In this document: in pieces, positions 1 through 5,680 of the stretch
Position numbering within the stretch: the stretch's first letter is position 1
How the letters are laid out: each line of letters begins with the position of its first letter
Origin: DASQGA01 sp035535315
GTDB taxonomy: Bacteria; Actinomycetota; Thermoleophilia; Gaiellales; Gaiellaceae
Reading direction: 5' to 3'
DNA length: 10,641 nucleotides
Assembly (NCBI GenBank): GCA_035535315.1
Contig: DATLQD010000020.1
Location: 1 to 10,641 of the forward strand
The notes under the pieces: model-generated
What the model was told of the DNA's origin: nothing
Databases searched by the model: none
Seen by the model: only the letters and a program-made list of their open reading frames with translations
Program-made: the position numbers and the translations under genes

Positions 1-2
1 CC

Positions 3-1850
3 GAGCAGCGCCGGGCCGTCGAGGCGGTTCGGGGGCCGGTGTGCATCCTGGCGGGCGCGGGCTCCGGAAAGACGACCACGATCACGCGCCGGATTGCGAA
101 CCAGGTCGCAAGCGGCGCCTTCGAGCCGAGGCAGATTCTCGCCGTCACGTTCACGGACAAGGCGGCAGGGGAGATGCGGTCGCGGCTCGAGACGCTGGGC
201 GTCGATGGGGTCCAGGCAAGGACGTTCCACTCGGCTGCGCTGGCGCAGCTTCGCGCCTTCGGAAACGGAACTCCCGGTGACGTGCTTCCTTCGAAAGCCG
301 TGCTGCTCCGGCAAATCGGGAACGGTCTGCCGGGAGCCTTCCGCTTCCGGCCGGCGGGCGACCTCGCGACCGAGGTCGAGTGGGCCAAGAACCGCCGCCT
401 CACCCCTCTCACCTACCGCCGGGGGCTCGACGACCACGAGCCGCCGATTCCCGCTGACCTCATGGAGCGTGTATTCAAGGAGTACGAGCGGCGAAAGGAG
501 GCGTCCTGCAAGCTCGACTTCGAGGATCTCCTCGAGCGGGCGATCCGCCTCCTCGACGACGACGCCTCCGCGCGCGAGGGCTTCCACGCGCGCTTCTCGG
601 CCTTCACGGTGGACGAGTACCAGGACGTCAACCTGCTCCAGCAGACGCTGCTCGACCGTTGGCTCGGCAAGCGCGACGACCTCTGCGCCGTTGGAGACGA
701 CTACCAGTCGATCTACGCGTTCGTCGGTGCGACTCCCCGGCATCTAGTCGGGATGCAGAGCCGCTTCCGGCAAGCCACTGTCGTCCGGCTCGAGACGAAC
801 TACCGCTCGACCCCTGAGATTCTCGGGTTCGCGAACAGGCTCGTTCCCGTCCTCGGTGGAGTCGAGAAGCGTCTCGAGGCGGTGAAGCCGAGCGGTCCCG
901 AGCCCGTGGCACGAAGCGTGGAGGGTTCCGCCGAGACGGCCTTCGTGGTGGAGCGGATCCGCGAGCTGGCGGCAGCCGGTGTCCCGTTTCACGAGGTCGC
1001 CGTTCTTTACCGGACAAATGCACGCTCCGACGCCTTCGAAGAGGCGCTGTCGGCTGCCGGAATCCCCTTCGAGGTACGGGGCACCGCCTTTCTCGCACGC
1101 CAGGCGGCGAGGCGGCTCTTGGCCGCCGCGCGCGGTTCGGAGTCGACCCGGATCGAGGAGACCGTGCGCGAGCTCGCCGTCGCTCAAGGATGGATCGAAG
1201 GATCGGCAGAGCGTCTCGGAGAGCAGGAGACGGTGCGTCAGGCCGACCTTCGCAGGCTGGTTGACCTCGCAGCGGAGCTGGACGATGGCACGCGGACGCT
1301 CGCGCGCTTCGTCGAGGAGCTCGAGCTGCGGTTCGGGCTCGGGCGGGAGGGGCGCGGCGTCAACCTGCTCACGTACCACGCAGCGAAAGGACTCGAGTTC
1401 GAAGCGGTCTTCCTTCCTCGGCTCGAGGAAAAGGAGCTCCCGGGCCGTCAGGCGAAGCGGCCGGCGGCGCTGGCAGACGAGAGACGCCTTCTCTATGTCG
1501 GGATCACACGGGCCAAGCGCCACCTCTACGTCACCTGGTCGGACAGCGCCAAGCCGTCTCGGTTCCTCGCTGAGCTCGGCGTCAGTGCTCCTGCACGCGC
1601 GCGCGGATCCCAGGTCGAGCCCGCGGAACGCGAGCAGCCGGCCTTCCGCGCGCTTCGAGAGTGGCGGCTTGAACGGGCGCGCACCGATGGGGTCCCGGCA
1701 TACGTGGTCCTCCACGACGCGACCCTCGCCGAGATCGTGCGGCGAACACCGCGAACTCGTGACGAGCTCGCTGCGATTCCGGGCATCGGCCCGACGAAGC
1801 TCGACCGGTACGGGCCAGACGTCCTGGCTGCGCTGGCAGAGGTCGCCTAG
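3..1850 (+). CDS. UvrD/Rep-family (SF1A) ATP-dependent DNA helicase with C-terminal HRDC domain, UvrD2-like; 5'-partial
   Basis: This is a 3'-5' DNA translocase/helicase of the UvrD/Rep family, acting in the cytoplasm in DNA repair or replication-fork maintenance. The frame is open to the left edge: the codons before the GTG at 39 read EQRRAVEAVRGP, the usual Q-motif lead-in, so that GTG is an internal Val and the true start lies outside. Counting from that Val: Walker A GAGSGKTT (6-13), motif Ia TFTDKAAGEMRSR (37-49), motif II VDEYQD (191-196), motif III GDDYQSIYAF (219-228), motif IV LETNYRS (251-257), motif V TYHAAKGLEF (445-454), motif VI LLYVGITRAKRHLYV (484-498). Residues about 530-603 form an HRDC domain with a PGIGPTKLDRYG helix-hairpin-like turn. 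This layout matches actinobacterial UvrD2, but the CxxC pairs described between the helicase and HRDC parts of mycobacterial UvrD2 are absent. Its stop overlaps that of the opposing kinase gene in a shared CTAG. Confidence 0.93.
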   Translation, partial: EQRRAVEAVRGPVCILAGAGSGKTTTITRRIANQVASGAFEPRQILAVTFTDKAAGEMRSRLETLGVDGVQARTFHSAALAQLRAFGNGTPGDVLPSKAVLLRQIGNGLPGAFRFRPAGDLATEVEWAKNRRLTPLTYRRGLDDHEPPIPADLMERVFKEYERRKEASCKLDFEDLLERAIRLLDDDASAREGFHARFSAFTVDEYQDVNLLQQTLLDRWLGKRDDLCAVGDDYQSIYAFVGATPRHLVGMQSRFRQATVVRLETNYRSTPEILGFANRLVPVLGGVEKRLEAVKPSGPEPVARSVEGSAETAFVVERIRELAAAGVPFHEVAVLYRTNARSDAFEEALSAAGIPFEVRGTAFLARQAARRLLAAARGSESTRIEETVRELAVAQGWIEGSAERLGEQETVRQADLRRLVDLAAELDDGTRTLARFVEELELRFGLGREGRGVNLLTYHAAKGLEFEAVFLPRLEEKELPGRQAKRPAALADERRLLYVGITRAKRHLYVTWSDSAKPSRFLAELGVSAPARARGSQVEPAEREQPAFRALREWRLERARTDGVPAYVVLHDATLAEIVRRTPRTRDELAAIPGIGPTKLDRYGPDVLAALAEVA

Positions 1851-3091
1851 GAGGCCGAGGAGCGCTGGTTCGGCTCGTCCGCACGCGGTCTCGGCAGGAC
1901 GAGCTCGAAGCGGGCGCCGTGCGGATGCGCGCTCTGGTAGACGAGCTCGCCGCCGTGCGCCTGCGCAAAGGACTTCGCGATCGAGAGTCCGAGGCCGCTG
2001 CCGTCGCCCGCCGCCTCATCGCCCCGGCTGAACCGATCGAAGAGGCGTGGCACGAACTCCCGCGGAACGCCGCCGCCCCGGTCCTCCACGGTCAGCCGGA
2101 GGTGACGGTCTCGCTGACGGGCTGCGATCATGATCGGAGCGCGTCCATAGCGAACGGCGTTGACGAGGAGGTTCGAGACGATCCGGTCGAACGCATTCGG
2201 ATCCGCGTCAACCACCAGGTCCGGCGGAACGTCGATCTCGAGCTCGGCGTTCCGCTCGCCCACCACCGTCTCGATGAGCTTCTCGACCCGCTGTCGGATC
2301 GAGAACCGGGAGCGCTCGATCGGGATCGCTTTCGTGTCCAGCCGGGAGAGGTCCAGGAGCTGTTCCAGGAGTCGGCCCGTACGGTCGCTCTGCTCGTAGA
2401 GTCCATTGCGAAGGGAGGCGAGCTGTTCCTCGGGCAGCGTGCCGGCCCGATGATGGAGCGTCGTGATGATCCCGTGCATGACCGCGAACGGGGCGCGAAG
2501 CTCGTGCGAGGCGAGAGTGATGAAGTGGCTCTTCAGCTCGCTGGTGCGCCGAGTGTGCTCCTGTTGACACGCGGCCTCGAGGAGGACGCCACCGACTGCG
2601 CCGACCGCGGTCAGGAGCTCGAGCTGCTCCTCCGAGAGCTCGAGTGTCCGCGACCGCGCGTCGGCGACGACGAATCCTGTGAGCTCGCCGGCCACACCGA
2701 CCGGTACGACAACCAGTTCGCCCACGTCGAGCTCAGCTGCGGCCTCGGCAGGGAGCGCAGGACCGGACACGCCTCCGGCGAGCGTGGCCTGTTGCGCAGC
2801 CATTGCCCGCACTAGTGCCGGCCAGTCCGAAAGAGAGAGCCAGCGCGCCGAGAGGACGTCCTCCTCATGACTTCCGGGCACAGCCACGGGGGTCAGCTCT
2901 TCGCTACGGGCGAGAAAGCGAAAGCCGAAGGCCCGGTCGAGCGCGAAGCCCTGGCGGATCGCTTCGCAGAGACCTAGAAGGACGGCGCTCGGGTCGCCGG
3001 TCATCCCGGCCGTGCGTTCGCCTACGAGCCGCAAGACCGTGGCCGCAGGCGGCGTGGAGCCCGATTCGTCTTTTTGTCCCCCCGAGCGCAT
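1847..3091 (-). CDS. Soluble GAF-domain sensor histidine kinase (orphan)
   Basis: This is a two-component sensor kinase that autophosphorylates a histidine using ATP and passes the phosphate to a response regulator. Numbered from the ATG at 3091 (414 aa): a GAF-like sensor domain at about 35-175; a HisKA dimerisation helix with the H-box ASHELRAPF, phospho-acceptor His196; then a HATPase_c domain with N-box NLLVNAVRY (307-315), G1 DRGGG (337-341), F-box LFDRF (350-354) and G2 GDGSGLGLS (362-370). There is no signal peptide or transmembrane segment, so it should sense something cytoplasmic. The frame continues to a TTG at 3118 (nine more residues). I prefer the ATG, which has a weak GAGAGAG 11 bases upstream. 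No response regulator is in the window, so the partner is unknown. The gene is convergent with the helicase and leaves no room for an intergenic terminator. Confidence 0.92.
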   Translation of the reverse strand: MRSGGQKDESGSTPPAATVLRLVGERTAGMTGDPSAVLLGLCEAIRQGFALDRAFGFRFLARSEELTPVAVPGSHEEDVLSARWLSLSDWPALVRAMAAQQATLAGGVSGPALPAEAAAELDVGELVVVPVGVAGELTGFVVADARSRTLELSEEQLELLTAVGAVGGVLLEAACQQEHTRRTSELKSHFITLASHELRAPFAVMHGIITTLHHRAGTLPEEQLASLRNGLYEQSDRTGRLLEQLLDLSRLDTKAIPIERSRFSIRQRVEKLIETVVGERNAELEIDVPPDLVVDADPNAFDRIVSNLLVNAVRYGRAPIMIAARQRDRHLRLTVEDRGGGVPREFVPRLFDRFSRGDEAAGDGSGLGLSIAKSFAQAHGGELVYQSAHPHGARFELVLPRPRADEPNQRSSAS

Positions 3092-3399
3092 GAGTACGAG
3101 GTCTCTCTCGAGCCTCAACGGGCAACTGCCCCGTTGTGCTGCCCCTCTAACCTCGAATTCGGCAACACGGAGTGAAGTAGAACTGTCAACCCCGGAAGGG
3201 GGAGCAAGTCAACGCCTACGGAGGGGGGACAGGCACCCCAATCACAGGCAGAGTGGGGCTACCGAGCAAAAGACCCGTGGGGCCCCGATGCGGCGGGGGC
3301 TTTCGGTGAAACTCGGTGAAAGATTCAGAAACGAGACGGGGTCTGCGGCGGCCCCGTCTTCGTCTTTTTGGGGATGGGGCTGCCGACCGGCTTAGAGGC
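3092..3399. other. Non-coding stretch with repeat-like motif, short tandem repeat and terminator
   Basis: No open frame here looks like a protein. On the minus strand a TTGACA lies at 3189-3184, placed as a possible -35 for the kinase gene, but there is no convincing -10 at 17-18 bases. At 3223-3239 is a GC-rich motif, GGGGGGACAGGCACCCC. At 3279-3286 is the palindrome GGGGCCCC. GCGGGGGCTTTC at 3293-3304 is identical to the right arm of the tRNA terminator at 4071-4082. TCGGTGAAA occurs twice, ten bases apart (3303-3311 and 3313-3321). A terminator hairpin follows at 3335-3358. Confidence 0.5.
3335..3370. terminator. Rho-independent-like hairpin, probably bidirectional
   Basis: The arms GACGGGG (3335-3341) and CCCCGTC (3352-3358) pair perfectly around a 10-base loop. 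On the plus strand a TCTTTTT run follows, ending about 3369. On the minus strand it sits about 40 bases past the stop of the YjbQ gene and is followed by a weaker TCGTTTC. It most likely ends yjbQ transcription. The better T-run faces the plus strand, where no upstream gene was found. Confidence 0.6.
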
Positions 3400-3852
3400 T
3401 CAGTCGCCGACGACCTGGACGATCCAGCGGCGGTCGCGCGAGCGGTCGAGCTCCATGAAAAGCACACGCTGCCAGGTGCCGAGGCAGAGCTCCCCGTCGC
3501 GAACCGGAATCGACTCGCCGGCCGGGCCGAGCAGCATCGCCATGCAGTGCGAATGGCCGTTGCCGGCCTCCATGTCCTCAGGACAGACATTCTCGGTGCG
3601 GCGGTCCCAGTCGTCGTGCGCGTAGTACTTCTCTGTCGGGACTAGTCGCCGGAGCATCCGCGCGAAGTCCTCTAGGAATCCTGTCTCGAACTCGTTCACG
3701 CGCACGCAGCAAGTCGTATGGGGCGAATAGACGCACGCGATGCCGTTCTCGACACCGCTCTCCTCGACGGCATGGCGCACCTCGTCGGTGATGTCCTTGA
3801 TCTCGAGGCCGCCCTTCGTCCTCAAGCTCCGCTCGAGCTGGAACACCTTCAC
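3400..3852 (-). CDS. yjbQ: YjbQ/UPF0047 family protein (secondary thiamine-phosphate synthase type)
   Basis: This is a small cytoplasmic protein of the YjbQ (UPF0047) family. The E. coli member has weak thiamine-phosphate synthase activity, but the physiological role of the family is unsettled. Family signatures are all present: SPHTTCCVRVNE, DDWDRRTEN, GNGHSHCMAMLLG and the C-terminal GTWQRVLFMELD. I chose the GTG at 3852 (150 aa) because the family homology begins at VKVFQLERSLRTKGGLEI and a GGGAGG lies 11 bases upstream (minus strand, 3869-3864). The frame continues to an ATG at 3948 (182 aa), but those 32 residues look unlike the family and have no good ribosome site. It is transcribed away from the tRNA gene, apparently as a single gene, with a hairpin just after its TGA stop. 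No thiamine genes or THI-box are visible nearby. Confidence 0.9.
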   Translation of the reverse strand: MKVFQLERSLRTKGGLEIKDITDEVRHAVEESGVENGIACVYSPHTTCCVRVNEFETGFLEDFARMLRRLVPTEKYYAHDDWDRRTENVCPEDMEAGNGHSHCMAMLLGPAGESIPVRDGELCLGTWQRVLFMELDRSRDRRWIVQVVGD

Positions 3853-3979
3853 GTCGAGCTGTACCTCCCGTGGATCGTCGAGTCCAGAAAAGCGGTTCCG
3901 TATTCTTTCGTACTCGCGCCCGAGAAATCTACCGGTCAGGACAAGCATCCCGGTCGAGAGGCGCTACGCTCGCCGCCGA

Positions 3980-4052
3980 GGGCCCGTAGCTCAGCGGTCA
4001 GAGCAGCGGACTCATAATCCGTCGGTCCCTGGTTCGAATCCAGGCGGGCCCA
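3980..4052 (+). tRNA. tRNA-Ile2 (anticodon CAU, expected to be read as k2CAU)
   Basis: A complete 73-nt cloverleaf: acceptor GGGCCCG (3980-3986) pairs with CGGGCCC (4045-4051); D arm GCTC/GAGC (3989-3992, 4001-4004) with GG in its loop; anticodon stem GCGGA/TCCGT around loop CTCATAA (4011-4017), giving anticodon CAT at 4013-4015; five-base variable loop; T arm CCTGG-TTCGAAT-CCAGG (4028-4044); discriminator A4052. CCA is not fully encoded (CCC follows). CAU can mean initiator Met, elongator Met or lysidine-modified Ile2. The ACTCATAATC loop context and the GGGCCC acceptor resemble Ile2, and the acceptor is fully paired, unlike initiator tRNAs. A possible -10 (TACGCT, 3964-3969) lies upstream. 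A terminator follows, and the 3' half is repeated at 5523-5566. Confidence 0.95.
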
Positions 4053-4056
4053 CCCT

Positions 4057-4085
4057 GAAAGCCCCCGCATGCGGGGGCTTTCCTT
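4057..4085 (+). terminator. Perfect palindromic terminator after the tRNA
   Basis: Bases 4057-4082 are a perfect 26-base palindrome: GAAAGCCCCCGC, then ATGC-centred, then GCGGGGGCTTTC. It starts five bases after the tRNA discriminator. The A/T outer pairs and trailing TTTCCTT fit a Rho-independent terminator. A diverged relative occurs at 8083-8108. Confidence 0.85.
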
Positions 4086-4457
4086 CGTCGGGCCGTGGTT
4101 GGCCGCGGGGCTGGTGTGAACTCAGGTGTGAACTCCGGGATCGCCCTGCGTCCGGTCGCGGCCATAACCTCGGCGGCTGTACGGGTTCGCAGTTTTCGGG
4201 CTCGGGTTCACGCCGCTCCGCGATTCGCTGTAGGTGTTGGATTTACGCACCCCAGCGCGAAGAGCCCGAGCACCCCGGTCGCCTCCTCGAGAGAGGCTTG
4301 TGTCGGTGCAGTAGCGCCGTACCAGCGGAATGCAGCGGCTCGGAAGCGCTGGCGCGGAGAACGGCTCGGTTACCCACCATCTTCGAGGTTTCGGACACTC
4401 CCTGCTGGGAAGGTCAGCGCTAATTGCAGTGATGATGAAAGGAGGCTACGGACTAAG
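4083..4457. other. Gene-free stretch with a direct repeat
   Basis: I see no convincing coding sequence on either strand. GGTGTGAACTC occurs twice in direct orientation (4113-4123 and 4125-4135), 12 bases apart, 60 bases beyond the tRNA. That position and spacing would suit a protein-binding site pair such as recombinase arm sites, but nothing shows it. The stretch ends with the strong ribosome site of the next gene (AAAGGAGG, 4438-4445). Confidence 0.4.
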
Positions 4458-4814
4458 ATGGCAGGGATCCACAAGTTTTCCGAGCACGTAATTGACTTGG
4501 CGGAGCGACTGGAGGACGTCGCTGACGCCGCAAACGGCAAGGGCATCCGGAGAGGAAGCTTCGGGACCCGTTGGTTGATTCTCCCGGCGGCCGGCGCGGG
4601 ACTCTACGCACTAGCGACAAGCGGTTCCTTCTCACGTCAGGCTAAGGACATGATGGATCAGGCCAAGACGCGCGCCTCCGAACTGCCAGACGATCTGATG
4701 AAGGGCGTCCGTCAGACATCGCAGAAGTCGACCAGCCGGAATGGAAGTAAAGGCCGCCGCCAGACCCATTCCTCTCGTAGGACAGCTCGCAAGACTCCCA
4801 GTTCAGCTCGTTGA
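4458..4814 (+). CDS. Hypothetical small protein with one membrane segment and a basic Ser/Arg/Lys tail
   Basis: I do not recognise a family for this 118-aa protein. The start is the ATG at 4458, with AAAGGAGG 12 bases upstream; the same frame runs open back to 4095, but those upstream residues look like noise. Residues 1-30 form a probable amphipathic helix (HVIDLAERLEDVADAANGKG). Residues 39-56 (WLILPAAGAGLYALATSG) could be one membrane-spanning or membrane-inserted helix. Residues 57-85 are charged and helical. From about 86 the tail is disordered and strongly basic (SQKSTSRNGSKGRR onward), a nucleic-acid-binding type of composition. It is the only gene with a strong ribosome site between the tRNA repeats. 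A strong terminator follows 67 bases after the stop. Confidence 0.65.
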   Translation: MAGIHKFSEHVIDLAERLEDVADAANGKGIRRGSFGTRWLILPAAGAGLYALATSGSFSRQAKDMMDQAKTRASELPDDLMKGVRQTSQKSTSRNGSKGRRQTHSSRRTARKTPSSAR

Positions 4815-4880
4815 ACTAGCGCGAAGCGGGTCCGGTAAGAGGAGCGTCGGGCCGCAGCCACCGTCAATCAGGCTGTTTTC

Positions 4881-4912
4881 AAAGGGCGGCCTTCGGGCCG
4901 CCCTTTCCTTTT
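4881..4912 (+). terminator. Strong Rho-independent terminator with UUCG loop
   Basis: AAAGGGCGGCC (4881-4891) and GGCCGCCCTTT (4896-4906) form an 11-bp perfect stem closed by TTCG, followed by CCTTTTC. It lies 67 bases after the stop of the 118-aa gene and should end its transcript. Confidence 0.88.
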
Positions 4913-4945
4913 CAGATTTCGGGGGGCGCTGCGTGTTTTGGACGC

Positions 4946-5110
4946 ATTCTCAGGACCGCGCTTTTCTACGGCGCGGTCAGCGCCCAGACCGAGAGGGTCG
5001 TCGAGTTCTTCCCCGAGCGGGAGGCAACCGAGGCGATGATCGGCGAGGTTCGGGAGGACGCGCCGGAGCTGGCTGTGGATCTGCGGGTCGAGACCATCGA
5101 GTTGGGCTAA
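4946..5110 (+). pseudogene. Startless ORF remnant, C-terminal part of an unknown small protein
   Basis: The frame ending at TAA 5108-5110 reads as plausible protein from about 4958 (ALFYGAVSAQTERVVEFF, then EVREDAPELAVDLRVETIELG at the end). The acidic, regular C-terminus resembles small actinobacterial hypothetical proteins of about 60 residues as I recall them. No ATG, GTG or TTG lies before the conserved-looking part; the first ATG would leave only 24 residues. An inverted repeat (GACCGCGC 4954-4961 / GCGCGGTC 4971-4978) covers the expected start. I read it as a gene that has lost its 5' end, though an ATT start at 4946 cannot be excluded. Confidence 0.35.
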
Positions 5111-5160
5111 TCCAAAGCACGAGCGTTAGCGCTTGGCGATGTTATGAACCTCGAAGATCT

Positions 5161-5182
5161 CCGGCTCGGCGATTCGAGCCGG
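5161..5182. repeat. Inverted repeat, 8-bp stem and 6-base loop
   Basis: CCGGCTCG and CGAGCCGG pair perfectly around GCGATT. There is no T-run on either side, so a terminator is unlikely. It lies within a 35-codon ORF (5144-5251) that has no ribosome site. Confidence 0.5.
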
Positions 5183-5279
5183 CCGAAATTGACCGTTCCG
5201 GGAAATCCAGGGATCTGGGACCGCGTGTTTGACTGCCTAGTAGACACGTAAGCCGTGTTAGTCCATACTCGCGCTGCAG

Positions 5280-5489
5280 ATGCAGGAGGAGGGACTCGGC
5301 TTCCGTTTCTACGCTCGGCTGGCGGGCATCGGCATCGTCGTTGCGATTGTCGGCCTGATTGTGATGCTGATCTTCAGCCGGGCGCTATACGCCTGGGGGT
5401 TCTTCGGCATGTTCTTGCTCCTCGCGGTCGTGCTGCTCGTGATCGGGTGGGTGATCGACCGCCGGGAGGCACGGTACGAGGTCGAGTAG
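5280..5489 (+). CDS. Hypothetical small membrane protein with two helices
   Basis: This 69-aa protein has two hydrophobic stretches, about 14-33 (LAGIGIVVAIVGLIVMLIFS) and 38-58, joined by a very short turn. It should therefore form a hairpin in the cytoplasmic membrane with both ends on the same side; the C-terminal RREARYEVE is charged. The ATG at 5280 is the first usual start after the in-frame stop at 5259-5261. The ribosome site is poor. I do not recognise a named family, though two-helix proteins of this size are common in actinobacteria. It lies just before the right-hand tRNA repeat, so it may belong to the integrated element. Confidence 0.6.
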   Translation: MQEEGLGFRFYARLAGIGIVVAIVGLIVMLIFSRALYAWGFFGMFLLLAVVLLVIGWVIDRREARYEVE

Positions 5490-5522
5490 ACAGAACCGGG
5501 CTGCGTCTCGGCCGTGTAGACA

Positions 5523-5566
5523 ACTCATAATCCGTCGGTCCCTGGTTCGAATCCCAGGCGGGCCCA
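5523..5566 (+). repeat. Second copy of the tRNA-Ile2 3' half (attR-like)
   Basis: Bases 5523-5554 match 4010-4041 exactly (32 bases). After one extra C, bases 5555-5566 match 4041-4052. The copy starts at the anticodon loop and runs to the discriminator base. The 5' half of a tRNA is missing upstream and the inserted base spoils the T arm, so it cannot be a functional tRNA. Confidence 0.9.
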
Positions 5567-5600
5567 GGAGGCGGCTCCGTCTTCGTCCCGGCGCAGCGGT

Positions 5601-5623
5601 TGCAGACGAACTTGTGGTCTGCA
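5601..5623. repeat. Inverted repeat, 7-bp stem
   Basis: TGCAGAC (5601-5607) and GTCTGCA (5617-5623) flank a 9-base loop, 35 bases past the second tRNA-like copy. No T-run follows. Function unknown. Confidence 0.4.
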
Positions 5624-5657
5624 GGCGATCCCAAGGACTAGCGCCTCGCGACGGGAA

Positions 5658-5680
5658 GCTAAAGGGCTCGACCCTTTAGC
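5658..5680 (-). terminator. Hairpin overlapping the stop of the 71-aa gene
   Basis: GCTAAAGGG (5658-5666) and CCCTTTAGC (5672-5680) form a perfect 9-bp stem with a 5-base loop. The TAA stop of the minus-strand gene (5678-5676) lies inside one arm. The downstream T-run on the minus strand is short (TTCCCGTC), so termination is probable rather than certain. Confidence 0.6.

Larger units (their letters stand above)
4010..5566. mobile_element. Putative remnant of a tRNA-Ile2-integrated element bounded by att-like direct repeats
   Basis: The sequence from the anticodon loop to the end of the tRNA (4010-4052) recurs at 5523-5566 with one inserted base. This is the layout left by a tyrosine recombinase that crosses over in the anticodon loop, with the intact tRNA at one end and a 3'-half copy at the other. 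The roughly 1.5 kb between holds only small genes (118 aa, 69 aa), a startless ORF and several hairpins. I could find no integrase, replication or transfer gene inside. It is either the stub of a larger decayed island or a partial tRNA duplication; the sequence alone does not decide. Confidence 0.4.

Noticed and set aside
744..1715. Long minus-strand frame opposite the helicase gene
   Set aside because: It is a GC-rich shadow of the helicase frame; the plus strand carries all helicase motifs, and this translation shows no domain.
1919..2815. 298-residue plus-strand frame opposite the histidine kinase
   Set aside because: It is a shadow; the minus strand has H, N, G1, F and G2 boxes in the correct order.
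3853..3979. THI-box (TPP) riboswitch upstream of the YjbQ gene
   Set aside because: The 127 bases before the gene show no conserved TPP-aptamer sequence, and much of it is the tRNA's promoter region.
4741..5232. 163-residue plus-strand frame running through the UUCG terminator
   Set aside because: It passes through a strong terminator and overlaps better-supported frames; the composition is Arg/Gly shadow type.
5523..5566. A second functional tRNA gene
   Set aside because: Only the 3' half is present and an extra base disrupts the T arm.
5374..5634. Minus-strand 86-residue frame containing WDSNQGPTDYEL and a CNRC pair
   Set aside because: This is the antisense translation of the tRNA 3'-half copy, a frequent source of false proteins. 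It also lies opposite the better-supported 69-aa gene.
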